Shown here: positions 39,901 to 53,894 of the stretch, one piece after another
How the letters are laid out: every line of letters starts with the position of its first letter
Numbering within the stretch: position 1 is the stretch's first letter
Assembly (NCBI RefSeq): GCF_964340395.1
Contig: NC_135553.1
Coordinates: 18,251,001 to 18,315,000 of the forward strand
DNA from: Glandiceps talaboti
Lineage: Eukaryota > Hemichordata > Enteropneusta > Spengelidae
Direction of reading: 5' to 3'
Length of the DNA stretch: 64,000 nt
The notes under the pieces: generated by a model
Seen by the model: the letters and a program-made list of their open reading frames with translations, nothing else
What the model was told of the DNA's origin: nothing
Databases searched by the model: none
Made by a program: the position numbers and the translations under genes

Positions 39901-42900
39901 GGATGAGAATTGGGTATTTATTTTGGAATTTTGATTTTTTTAAAAGTTGTATCATGGATTCCTACTTGAAAAATCAATGTGAAACAACATTGAACACATG
40001 TTTGTATCTCAATACATTGCAAAAAGCTAAGAGAAATGTGTATAAAAGTTTGTTAATGTACGGATAATAACAAAGATTTTTACACATTTATTAATCTTTT
40101 GCAATTTATTGAGTTACAAACAAGGACTTGACATATGCTGTTTCACATTGATTTTTCAACTAGGAAGCCATGATAAAATTATTTTAGAAATTAAAAATCA
40201 AAATAAATACCCAATCCTCATCCGTATGTTAAAGATGTTTTCCCAGACAGAGAGGTAGTATTCCTAGATCTTGTCACTACTAAAAAAGACTATGGTTTGT
40301 GATACGTCGTCTACTACAAATACCTTTGGGTAATCCGTTGAGGAACTGTCCAATCTTCAACTTTGTCGCCTCCTGGATGTCAATATTTCTATGATACTGG
40401 TCAATCAGCAATTGCTGTAGGTGAACTATATCTGGCAAATACTTGATTGCACGTAATTTATGTTCCTATGACAACAAGGAAATGAAGAAAACACCTTCAT
40501 GCAATGATTTGCAAACTGTGTATCTATAGCACTATGTATAATTGTTCACCATGGACGTACTTAGTCTATGACTCATATACATTGAAGTTCTTTTCTTCCA
40601 TTTTGGTGGAGAAACAGACATGTTTTAAAACAAATCACTTGTCCTTTTTCCCTTCAGTGTCTAAACTGGATCTGACAGATTGACCTCATTTTGTGGGTGG
40701 TGTTCAGTAAAATTAAATTGGAGATGTGAATCGTTCAGACATGTATTTACACTTTAGGCAGAGAAACATGAAGAAGGTGATTTTCTATTTTCGTACTTTT
40801 TTTTTTTAAATCGACCGACCAACCAATAGTTGTTATGAAAATTATGAGAAACATTTTTTTGAAAAAATAGGGCCACCCTTATCAAATTTAAGATAAAATT
40901 TTCAAATTGTACATTAGACTTGAAGTATAATCATTACATGTTTGGGACGGAGACTAGGAACTTCTGACTATGGTCCATATAAATACAGAAGTCAACTCAC
41001 TTTCTGAAGGAAGGCATGAAGAACACTACATTTCTTGCTTCCGATCTTTGCTGAATCTAGTAGGAAATGTGACATGTGTTCGACGGTGACTCTTGACCGA
41101 TATCTCCATACTGATGGTATATTCTCTAATGAATCCAACGCCATGCTTTCAGTCACTGGGTCCACTTCATACAACAGTTTCATCAATGGGTTGGTTCCAA
41201 GCCGTTCGTCATTATGAATCATAGCATTGGCTTGTTGAAGTTTAGGAGCTATCCCCTGTCATTTAAAAACAAAGCAAATTTTGGGGACCAAACATGACTG
41301 TGTTATAGCTAAAAATGATATAGGCTTGGTGTTTCACTCATGGGACATTACATTTTTGACACAAAGATAGACATATTTCAACTCTAGACTAACAATAACA
41401 GAGACACAATACAACCCATAACATCAAAGTGAAGCATTTTCTGTATATACCACTCATTTACAGCATCCATATCAAGTGTAAAAGTATACTGTTTCATTTG
41501 CTAATTGACAACATTAGAAAGGTCACATGCTAGGCTTGTAAATAAACCAATTGAAACAGTATACTTTTACACTTGATATGAATGTTATAAACGAGTGTAG
41601 CACAGAGAAAGTGCTTAGCTTCAGTGTTAGTCATGGTGAACACAGCAAGATCCTTTGCCCATTAGAAGGGGGGGGGGGGGGGGGGGGGGGCGCTAAAAAA
41701 TCTTGGTAGCAGCTGTTTATTCCACCAGTGTCCTGTCTGTATGAGTGCACCCCATCACGACGTACCTAACAGACTAATCAATGATCTAAAAGTGAGATTT
41801 ACAAATGACACATGAAATGGAATCATGAATCGTCTAATCTTGATGAACAAATATCATAATCATGGCTTTCTGTTGTAAAGCTGCTGAAAGTGTATTTACC
41901 TCTATGACGGGATTTACGTAAGATTTGGTGAAGGCATCTTCCCAGTTCTGTCTGCATTTCTTGGATTCAAGAACCTGTTTGAAGTTTTGGTGAGAACCTG
42001 TCACAGTAATTTGAAAACATATTTTAATAATTGAATTCAAGTCTCTACATAATGCGTAACAGATAGCCAAAGCATTTCAGCGATACTTACCCCATTCACT
42101 TAGAACGTTCATATCAGGTGTACAATAACAATGTTTAATAATCACCTCAGAACTGGTCACTCTAAATGTAATCTATCTGTATACAATGTTTACTCATTGG
42201 GAAGGTTAGGCCCTAGCTGATCACTATCAGCGAATAAAGTGTCAATCAAATGGTGTTTCATTCATGGTACATTACATTTTTGACACAAAGATAGACATAT
42301 TTCAACTCTAGACTAACAATAACAGAGACACAATAAACACAGCAGGATCATATTGAACACCTTGAACACTGATAAGCATTGCTATTCTTTTAGCAGTGCA
42401 GTAAAAACAGGCTTCTAACAAAAACATTACCCATGGACGTGGTGATTTTAATGACTGAAATTGTTTATTTCCTAACTGATAATAAACATTTAAACTTGTC
42501 TACTTCTGCATCCCCACTGTGCATGGCACCTAGTATGTACTTGTTTCTTTAGAAGTTGTCTCTGAGGGTGTGTATTAAATGTCTTGTCATATGAGTGAAA
42601 CACCAAGCCTACACCATTTTAGCTGTAAATCAAATTATCTAGACTCACTCTCCCATCTGTCAGAGTGACATATTATTAAATACAAAGTCTAATTTTTAAA
42701 CGTACCATACCACCTCACTTTGTCTCGTACTGCTTCTCTGGCTTCCATTATCATATCCTCTCTCATAGTGGGAAAATAGGATTTCTACAAAGCAATGAAG
42801 ACAAAATAACTAAATGTAATCCAAATTTACAGACAAGGCAGGAAAAGATGCAACCATTAATAAAAAAATACCTCAACAAAAGTCAGTTTTCAAAGTATGT

Positions 42901-45094
42901 TGACTATCAAAGGCAAACATAGTCAGAAGCACTTAATTAGTGTTGTAATCATTCAACATACAGTAATAAAGTTCCTGAGTTGTTTGTATCCAAATTTTAA
43001 ATTGGTCATATAGATGAGAATTGGGTATTTATTTTGGATTTTTAATTTTAAAAACAATTTTATCATGACTTCCTACTTGAAAAATTGATGTGAAACAACA
43101 TAGACCAAGTCTGCATTTGTAACTCAATACATTGCAAAAGACTGATAAATGTGTAAAATCTCTGTTATTGTACGTACAATAACAAACTTTTTACACATTT
43201 TTTTTTAGCTTTTTGCAATGTATTGAGCTACAAACACAGACTTGGTCACCGTTGTCTCACATTGATTTTATAAGTAGGAAGCCATAATAAATTTAAAAAA
43301 AAAATTAAAAATCCAAAATAAATACCCAATTCTCATCCATAATTTATGACACTTTAATTATGATATGCCACTGAAAATAGCGACAAAAATAAGTACTATG
43401 ATCATCTTTCAACAGCATACCTGAGATAAACACAATTTACAGCAAAAAATCCAGACAAATGCATAAATTTGTATTTGCCCACATAACTTCTCATCCTTGG
43501 CATACATGATGTACTGTCTTGTAATCACTTTTACAGACAATGGGAAGATGTACACATTTCTATCTTAACACATATAATTGTTGAAATGATAATTGTGGTA
43601 TCTATCTTTGTATATCACAAATGACCAGATAATTGGTACAACCCATGACACTGAAGTGTTATCTGTATGTACCACAATTGTTTATAATATCCATACTGAG
43701 TGTAAAAGTATAATGTTTCATTTGCTAATTGACCACATTAGAAAGGCCACATGCTAGGCTTGTAAATAAACCAATTGAAACAGTATACTTTTACACTTCG
43801 TATGAATGCTATAAATGAGTGTAGCACATACAAAAACAATCCGATTAAAATTTGATGGAGTGTACACGGCACGGTCTCTTTTTGGCTGTTACGTTTACTG
43901 TCGTTTGTTTTACTGTCGTTTGTTCTATTGTGAACACCCGTTACATACATCTGACACAATATGATAGGTTTTCCCGAACCCAATCTCATATGTGTGAGTA
44001 GCCAATCAGAATCTGTGCTCTGTGCTCTGTGCTCGAGATCTTTTTTAACAGAACGCTCTGTAGTACTGTACCTGTATGTTTCAGCGTATTATGAATTCTC
44101 ATTCGTTGAGTGAATTCACTCAGCACTCTCGAGTGGCTCGGGAAAACCTATGGCATTGTGTCACATGTATGTAACAGGTGTTCATGCAGAAAAGAACAAA
44201 TGCCAGTAAACGCAACAGCCAAAAAAGAAATCGTGCTGTGTACACTACATTGGATTTTAATTAGATTGATAGAAAAAGTGCTTTACTGCAGTGTTACTCG
44301 TTGTATATGGTAAACACTTACACTCATTTGTTGAGGGTTTTCCATCAGGGTGACTAGAGGTTGTATCACTTTGTTTGCCTTGCCACATTGTAACACAATT
44401 AAAACATGAATCACCATAGCTGATACAGTGCGGTTGATGGGAAGATCATTCCCAGATACTTCAAGTTGATTACACTTTCCGCCCTGCTTATTCAATATCA
44501 TAGACCTCCCAAAAGCCTGTAGAAAAAATAGAATTGTTAACAAATATAAATCAATAAACCATACTTTAAAGATAAAAAAAAACTTTTACTGTAACAAGTA
44601 AAGTTGATTCTAAATGATTATAGATTTATGATACTTACACTTTTGTTTATATATTGACTGTGTTCTACAAAGTCAATCAGATTCTGGATTACCTGTAGAG
44701 GAAGACAGTCTGGAATAGTTAGAAGTTACAAGTTTTGGACAATCTACTGACTCCAAGATATTTACGGCTGAGACAATAATCGCAAAAATACTGTCAATGG
44801 CAATATGTACAAATGAAATCTAATGTCTAATATACACATGCAGTGAGAGAAACACACCTCAAACACGAAAACACCCCTATAGGATAATGGAACATCCCAT
44901 GGACTTTGGCCAAGTGATTATGTAGCTACATCTCATAGCCTTCTACTGTAAAGGACTGACTGTTTTGATGGAAAATTACTCTTTTCGAATAACTTGAAAA
45001 CTACTGATCGCATCACTTTCATTTGAACAAGTTTTCATCTAGACACTTGAAGTAAGTGACTCCACCAAATCTTGTGGTTTTTGACTTTAAGTCG

Positions 45095-45159
<65 letters not shown>

Positions 45160-48100
45160 ACATTTATGTGATGCCTATAACCCTACTGAACTCTACTTTT
45201 AGTGTTCAGTTGTGCTAAAAATGACAAAAACAGTTCACATAGGACAATTGAAGAAAAGGATGTATTGTCCCCTTGTCTCTTTTCCCCCGTAAAAAGTACA
45301 TTGTAGCTATGGAATTATTATGTGTCCTTTCATTACTTGTGTATGATTTGTTGACGAATGACTGCAATGTGTTAGAGAGAAAATTATACAAATTATGACG
45401 CAATATATGCTGAGATCATACCAAGATTTCATGTGGTGCTAAAATATGCACATATTAAGTTTTAGCACTGATAAGTAGTAGCAGTAGTAGTAAAATTTAT
45501 GTAAAAACAGGGAAGCCAGGAAACAACAAAAGCTAATTTCCACCGGGGTCTGTTACCACTCATAAAACAACAGATACCACACAAAAACAGAAACATTGAT
45601 AATCACATTATTACTGAACACTTTCACCAACTTTAAAACATTCACAGACTGCATGTAATCACTACCTGTGGATCAATAGGTGCTTGTCTTGTGGCAGCCA
45701 TCTTGTTGGCATACGCCATAGTTACTTCTCTGTAAACAGCCAATAACACCATGGCTTCTTTCACTTCTTGGCATTCCTTCATATTCTGTACAAAATACCA
45801 TTTCAGAATAATTATTTTAAGAATCTAATTCCCCCTGATCCAATATATAAACAAACCAGAATGTAATTACCAGACAAAACAGGTCTTCGTAGAAGACACA
45901 GCCCCCTAAAATATATCACTTCTATGTGACTGAATGGGAACATGATTCAAAAGAAATCATTGACAACAAATAAACACTGCGACATGCAGGATAATAATTG
46001 ACCACTTGAAGGTCAAAGTCAAAGTTCATGGTATCCAAATAAAGTTTCCATCTAATAATATGGAGATAGACGCTTGAATGTAGTCTCTAGGTATTAAAGT
46101 GGCCATATGGATGAGAATTGGATATTTATTTTGGATTTGTAATTTACCAAACAATTTTATCATAGCTTCCTATTTGAAAAATCAATGTGAAACAATATTG
46201 ACAAAGTCCTTGTTTGTAACGCAATAAATTACAAAAGATTCATAAATGTTTTAAAATGTTTGTTATTGTACATACAAAAGCAATCTTTTTAAACACACAT
46301 TTAAGACTTTTGCTAAATGTATTGAGTTATAAACACAGAGGTAGTCAACTTTGTTTTAAATAGATTTTTCAAGTAGGAAGCCATGATAAAATTGTTTTGT
46401 TGACTGAAAAACCTCAAATGAATACCAAATCCTCATCAATATAGCCACTTTAAAGTTTTCAAGTTGTGTAGTAATGTAACAGACTACAAATATGGCCATC
46501 ATTTAGTAAAAAGTTACATGCATTTACCAAAATTGGAAACTGGGCCACACATAAATGTTACAGACTGTCTGCAATCTGGAAGAAATAGCTTGATTCTAAT
46601 AATTGACCCTGAAGGTCAAATCTAACTTGCCAGCCAAATTTATAATTAAAAATCAATATTTACGGCATAACTCGAAAAACTGTAACTCAATGAATTGAAA
46701 TTTGGCATACTTCTGTGAAAAACTCAACTTAAAAATTATGCAAAATAATTCAACTTTGCAACAGATGTCATTTTTACCTCCCGTAAGGGTACGGGAGGTA
46801 TTAAAAGGGGAAGGTGTGTCTGTGTGTCTGTCTGTCTGTCTGTCTGTGTGTCTGTGTCATCATTTTCTAAAAATCGGCTGGCTCAATTGTAATGAAATTT
46901 GGAATATATAATCTTTAGGGTAATAGCTAGACCTGATTAGGTTTTGAGCCAGATCTGTTAATGCTTAATTAGAGAAATTTGCATATTAATGAAATCACCT
47001 AATTACGCAATATCTTAAGACTGCATACTTCAATTTCAATATAATTTAGTATATTCGTTTAACATAACAACATACATTTGTCCTATAAAATTCGTTGATG
47101 TATCTTACGTCGTTAATGAATAATTTGCATAATTAATTATTTTTGGTAATTAGGCTATATCTTAAGAGTACATATTTCAAATTCAACATAATTTAGTACA
47201 TACGTTAACCATAAGAAAACACATATGTCCTATCAAGTTTGTTGATGCACCATACAGTGTTAATGAATAATTTGCATAATTAATGATTTTCGGTAATTAG
47301 GCTATATCTTAAGAATACATACAATTCCAATATAATTCAGTACACACGTTAACCATAGCAATCACATATGTCCTGTAAAGCTTGTTGGTGTACCTTTCAG
47401 TGTTAATGAATAATTTGCATAATTAATTATTCTTGGTAATTAGGCTATATCTTACGACTGCATACTTCAATTTCAATACAATTCAGTACATACATTAACC
47501 ATAACAAATTGTGTATGTCCTATAAAGTCAGTTGATGTACCTTACAGTGTTAATGAATAATTTGCATAATTAATGATTTTCGGTAATTAGGCTATATTTT
47601 AAGACTGCATACTTCAATTTCAATACAATTTAGTACATACGTTAACCATAACAAAGCGGATATGTCCTATAAAATCTTTTATATAGCTTAGTTTTAATGA
47701 AAAATTTGCATTATTAATGATTTTAGGTAACTAGGTTGTATCTTAAAAATGCAAGCTTCAAATTTCGTATAATATGATACGTACATCATAATAATACGCA
47801 CCTGTCCTATGAAGTTTGTTGCTACAACTTTTTCCTTTAATGAGTATTTTGAATAATGAATGATATTCAGTAATTAAGCAGTATCATACACTCTTACATA
47901 CATTAACCTAAGAAAGAACGCTTGTCCAAAAAACAAAGCCTGTTACCATAGTTTTTTAGTTTAATGAGTTATTTACATAATTAGTTATTCCCTTACGGGA
48001 GGCATTCAGTTTAAATCTGGTAGCAAAAGACATAACTGTGTCATGTAGAACAGGCTTTAATTTGTATGATATAATTTTTCAATGCCGTACTGATATACAT

Positions 48101-51100
48101 GTATTGTTTTATATATTTGACATAATTCTGACCTGTAAGACAACACTAACTCTCTTGGGGTGACCATCTAGTAAGGCTTGTGCCATGGCTTCTCGTAGTT
48201 CTTTGTATGCATTGCCAGATACTATAAATCTATCAGGTATCACTTCAACCTGTAGAAAAATGAAAATGACGAATAAAACATCTACAATTAAATGTAAATT
48301 GGTTATTAAAAATCAATGACTAACTATATCATTCTTTCCTTCCCCACCCCCATCACCCCGCCCCCCCACCCTGTAGTAGAATGACATCCCTAATTTTCAA
48401 AAATGATAGATGTGGATATAGATGGTGGGTTTCTTCATCTGATGATCAAAACAGTTACTGTAGTAGTTAGAGAAATCCCTTAAATGTATACTAAGTACAG
48501 TCTGATTCCAAGATTTTTTTCTTTTTTATTCTCAAGAAACCTGTCACTTAGTCTACTATCTATGGCAGTTACCGTTCTTTTTATTTATTACTTTTAGAGC
48601 AAGTGTGTATGTGGGGCAGATGTCATTTGCTTGTTCATGATTGGCTCTGCAGTTGTCTTTGATCACTGAAGTAGGGAGGGTTATTTGTGTTTCCCCATGG
48701 ATCTGCAGACGGCACGGTCTGGACAAACAAACACACACACACACACAAAAGATGCGAGGGTATTGAAGTGATGCACGCGCTGACCAGAAACAATTCTCTC
48801 TTTTTTGGGGCCTTATATGGGTACAAATGTATCGGCAATGATATGATAAATATTATTCTAATGCTGTAGATGTAATCCTTACCTGTACTTTGCCTTCAGG
48901 TGGCATAATCCATCTCAGGTGATGATGCTTAACAAGAGTTTGGAGACAATCGGAACCATATCTCCGACATAACTGTTTAACCAGGAATACTTTAGGCCAC
49001 TTAGAATTACTCTTTTCACAAAATCTCCAGGCTATATCCAGCAGTTTTCTGGTGTGTCTGAAATTCTCTGGTTGTCTCTCCTGCAGTGCTTTGTTTTGCT
49101 GTTCATTATTGCCATAGTAACGATAGATGAGCTCAGCAGCTATAACCAATCCAAATCGTGCTCCAGCGATAGATTCCAACTGTTGAACACTTGGACCTTT
49201 CTGCGGTCCACTTGTACCTGTATCAAGTGTTCTCCTAAATCTTTCAACAGCTACCTCTAGTATGGCTTGTTGTGTGTCTGACTCTGACTGAGTGATTCTA
49301 TTGTGAAAGGAATCCTAAAACCAAAAATTATTCAAATTCAATTAGTATATATTGAATTGACCATCTGGGCATGATGTGTCTACAAATTTCCTCATTCCAC
49401 CATCGCAACGTCTTCTACTCATTTTTATTTTACCAGAATTACTTTTTAGGTAAGAATACACAAAAAAATCAACTGACATCAAATTTGCTGAAGATTTTAT
49501 GATACGAAGCCTTACTTTGTATAACACCAATTTGAAAGTAAATTACAAAATGGATACATATGAATTGAGTCTGTGCAGTTGTTTAGGAAGTAGATAGATA
49601 GTAGAAATGTTTAAAAATTAAGTTTATATTAGATACTTTTGTTTTGGTAATTTTATACAGATCCAGATCTGTAATTCAGATTTTTCAAATTACAACACTG
49701 GATATATGTAGGAAGTGAGTTTGTGCAGTTGTTTTTGGAAGTAGATACAACCCAGCAATGTACAGATTACAAGCCAGCCACTCTAAGCATTCAACCATCA
49801 TGACTCCACAACCAGCAATGTACAGATTCCAAGCCTTTGACCATCATAATCCATATTATATTATAGCATTACCAATTCCAGTGAATTTTGTGACGTCATC
49901 GCTGTACATTATTACTGATAATGTACTCCGTTATTGGGCCTCGCGGCCCCGGAACGAGCATAACAATACAAGCTTATTTGTTCTGTTTCTTCATATGACT
50001 AGTATCTTTTCGAAATGTATGTTGTTAGTTATGATTGTCATTTCCAATGTTTAAAATACAACGCATTCATGAAATTTGTGTTCACAGCAGTTCATTGAAG
50101 TGTATATGTGTGTGTACGTGTACGTACGTGTGTCGCTATGATTAGTATTCAGCTTCTGGGCCGAACATGGCAGACGATGTTCAGCGCTGTGTATATTATA
50201 CGTTGTTTTGCGTTTCTCGGTCTACAAATTCACTGGAATTGGCAAAACTATAAAATAATAACAATAATGTATGCCCTCCCAGTCCATAATGCACTCAAGC
50301 AAACTTTGCACTCCATAATGGGCTCGGCTGTTGCCTCGCCCATTATGTCGTTCAAAGTTTGCTTTCGTCCATTATGGGCTGGGAGGGCGTACATTATTGT
50401 TTAAATAATACAAGGTTGGCAAAAATAGAATCAACTCTCTCCAAATAGTAGAATCCACATTTACAGAGACATAATATTCAATATTATAAAAGAAACCAAA
50501 AGAAAGATTTGACCTACCTCTATGCACTGAATACAGAGCAAACACAGTTCAATGATTTCTTCTCTAGATTGAAAGAAGGTCTGTGCCTTGTCAAAGTATG
50601 ACTGTAGATGCTCATAAACTTGGCCTCCGCTAGGGAAATAAATTTGAAAGAATTAACAGCGAGTAACATAAAAATATCAAATTGTAAATTTTATATCTAG
50701 GGTATATCAATTTTGCATCATGGGGTACTGTTATATTATTTCCCTAAATTACAAAATAAATATTCATCGATCTTATTCAAAAACAAAAAGACCCCCAAAA
50801 TTTATTCAAAATTCAAAATTCTTAAAATCTGTCCAAACATTGCTATATGAAAGGTTTCTTCCAGTCCTTTTGAAAAAAATAGAATAAATTTGGGGTCCAC
50901 TATCTTGTTTTCAAGGATATAGTTAATCTTGAATTCCCCACAGAGTTAACACAGTATTCGGCGGCCATATTGGATTCTAAAATGGCTTAATTTGGATAAC
51001 ATGTTGATCTCTATTTCAAAGAATTGCACGGTGACCCCTGATTTATTTCCTTGATTTTACCTGAGAATGGGTTCCAGTTTACTTGAACAAAGTAAAAGCA

Positions 51101-53860
51101 AAAGTTTGTTTCAGAGGCGCATTTCACGTAAGTTCCACACTGTAGTTGACTTTTTGTATGTAGCATTTATTAGTACCAATTTACCTGGTTCTAAGTAGCA
51201 GCTGCAACAGGAATGATCTAACAACTGGGTTGGGATCAATACAATCTTCCTGGAATGGTGTAAAACGTTTGGTTTGCAATCCTTTCTCTTCTGTTTGTCT
51301 GGTCACGTACCCCAGTAATTTATTTACCAATTCTGGCTCAGGTGGTGCCCCTTCAGCAAAGCAGTATCTAGATACCAGCTCCATGAAAAATGCATTGCAT
51401 CTCTGACGGAACGCATTGTGTTCAGCAACAGCTTTCCTGGACAAATAAACATTAGTGTTTATCATAGGTCACTAGAAGAGTAATGTTTCCCTAGGATTTT
51501 TGTTAAAACAGTAACTTTAAGCCCCAATGATAACCATTTTGTAAATAAAAAAATACGGAGTTATGATTTCTTACCTCTCAGAGGAGAGAGGTAATATCAT
51601 TTTCCAGTACACACTGTGTATATCACAATGCCATGCCATTTTTATTCAACATCTTCTGATAACCTTATAAAAGTGAGTTTCAGATTGTACAGCAGAAATC
51701 ATAATAGCATTCAGTTTCATTGATCAAACATATTTGGTAAGACCCACATTCAACCAATGATAACATTACATTTTCTTCATTTATGGTAATAAATAGATTT
51801 AAATTTTCAGTCTCATTAGTAACTATAATTTATCACCATTATAGTTATCCCAAAGGGGTCACTCACTCAAGCCACTCTTATTAAAAGGATGGATCAAGTA
51901 CTATGGGTAAAACCACAAAAGATAATACAATGAATATTCATGAGTTCAGAGTGCCTATACCCTTCACTGTAAAACATCTCTCATGAATATTCATTGTGCA
52001 ACCTGAATATATCATTTCTGCTAACTCCCATGATGCAATGTCCCATAACAAAGATACCCTATAATGGCACAAGATCAACTTGATGTTCTCTCTGAAATAA
52101 CAACTAATTCTAGGTGATGTAAAATCATGAAATGACTCTCCAGAAACATACAGTTTATGAAAATCTCTCTATTTCCTGGAGTGGTGTTCCCCTTTAATAA
52201 TACTAAAATACATATACAGCAATTTTGACTTACTTTGATTGCGTTGTACATTCAAGTTTGAACGTACTTCCCACATCTATCCTACATACAGGGCAGACTT
52301 TATTCTGACTAAGTCTGAACAACTCTGATAGACACTTTAGACAGAAGACATGTTCACATGGTAGTGCCACTGGTTCAGTTATGGCTTCTTTACAAATATC
52401 ACATTCATGAATTCCATACCTTGAAGAAGACAAAGATAGATAAATGTATGTACATGGTATATGGTATGGTTGAACAGATAACCAGGTCACATAATACTAG
52501 CCAGGTCACACACAATATCAGATGGGTTACACAATATGTACCTGCTATTAATCAAATTTAGTACTGTAACAACAATAACTTTACATTCAGTTTTAAGTTT
52601 AGTGTATAAATTATCTAACTTACTTGAAATGTTGCCTACTTGCTGCTTCATTGCATTTCCTTAGGAAGTTTTCAATAGTTGTCATTGACCTTTCAGACTT
52701 CAGATCAACTTCTTCACCGAGAGCCTGTCAGTCAGTCAGTCAAAATAGAATGATTTAGTGCAAATAATTACATCTAAACTTCTAAATATGTACATTACAG
52801 TTTCTCTTGGGAAAGAAATTCTGTCCTATGCATTGTTTGCAGCAATCAGTGTTACACTAAACCTGGAAATTTTTACTTATTTTTGCTGATTTCGCTGGAA
52901 AACAAAAACACAAAACTACATTAGTGACTGAAATGCCTTCTTGTACATGAACAATAATTTTAAATTCAGTTTACACTGTAAACGTAGATATTTTCACCAC
53001 CAGAAAATTTTGCATTTTTGCAGTCTTCAACTAGTTTTCAAAGACTAATTTTTACTGATTACCAAACTAGTACATTGTGTTCATGTACAAGAAAGCGTTT
53101 TAGTTATTACTTGTTTTTGCATTTATTGCGTTTTTTTTGCTTTCCAGCGAAATAAGTGAAAATAAGTCCTTTAACGAATATTTCCAGGTTTACAGTATTT
53201 TGTTCATGTACCTTGATCTGGGATATTGATTCCTAATTTGGTCAGTTATATCACATTAGAGCCATATCGAAAGTTTGACTTCATATTAAAAACAAACACT
53301 CTGATTATGAATCTAGTCTCTATTTTTCCTCATTTTTTTGGGCATTGTTAGTCTTTTCTGAATACCATAAAATGAGTAAATTTAAACTTCAGTACAGTTA
53401 GACCTACCATCTTCAGCCGATAACACTGTTTGATATTCTCTTCTCCAACTTTAGTATTAGGGGGACAGACATACTGTACAAACAATTTTAACACACAGAG
53501 ACGTGTCCACAGAGGTCTGTAATATAGAACAATGTATCAATCTCTCTCTAAGCAAAAAAATTATAAGTTTGGTAAAGAACAAACTTACATGCGACAAGAC
53601 TATCAAAGATCAAATACAGTCAAGTACTGCTTTAATATAAAGAAGTCAAAATTGATTTTAAAATTTAATTATTACTGCAGCTTCAATTTAAATTCATTTT
53701 TGATGATTACCATGGTACAGTAACTTACACATAAAGATTCAGTGCAAAGTCAGTATGTTTTTAAAATGCATTATATTATACATGCACTGCTCAATCACTA
53801 CTCTCCATGATTTGTTAGTAAGCACATGTCTGTCTGTCCATCTCTCTGTCCATCTATCTA

Positions 53861-53894
<34 letters not shown>

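Noticed and set aside
42091-42165. Candidate extra exon between exons 23 and 24 (minus, ends in LSEWG, phase compatible, GTAAGT donor)
   Set aside because: The acceptor lacks a pyrimidine tract, the peptide has no resemblance to the family, and the DNA looks like a decayed copy of the nearby foldback MITE. It also lacks zinc-finger spacing.
43738-44313. Mirror-image frames with similar Cys-rich peptides on opposite strands
   Set aside because: They arise from the inverted arms of a foldback element.
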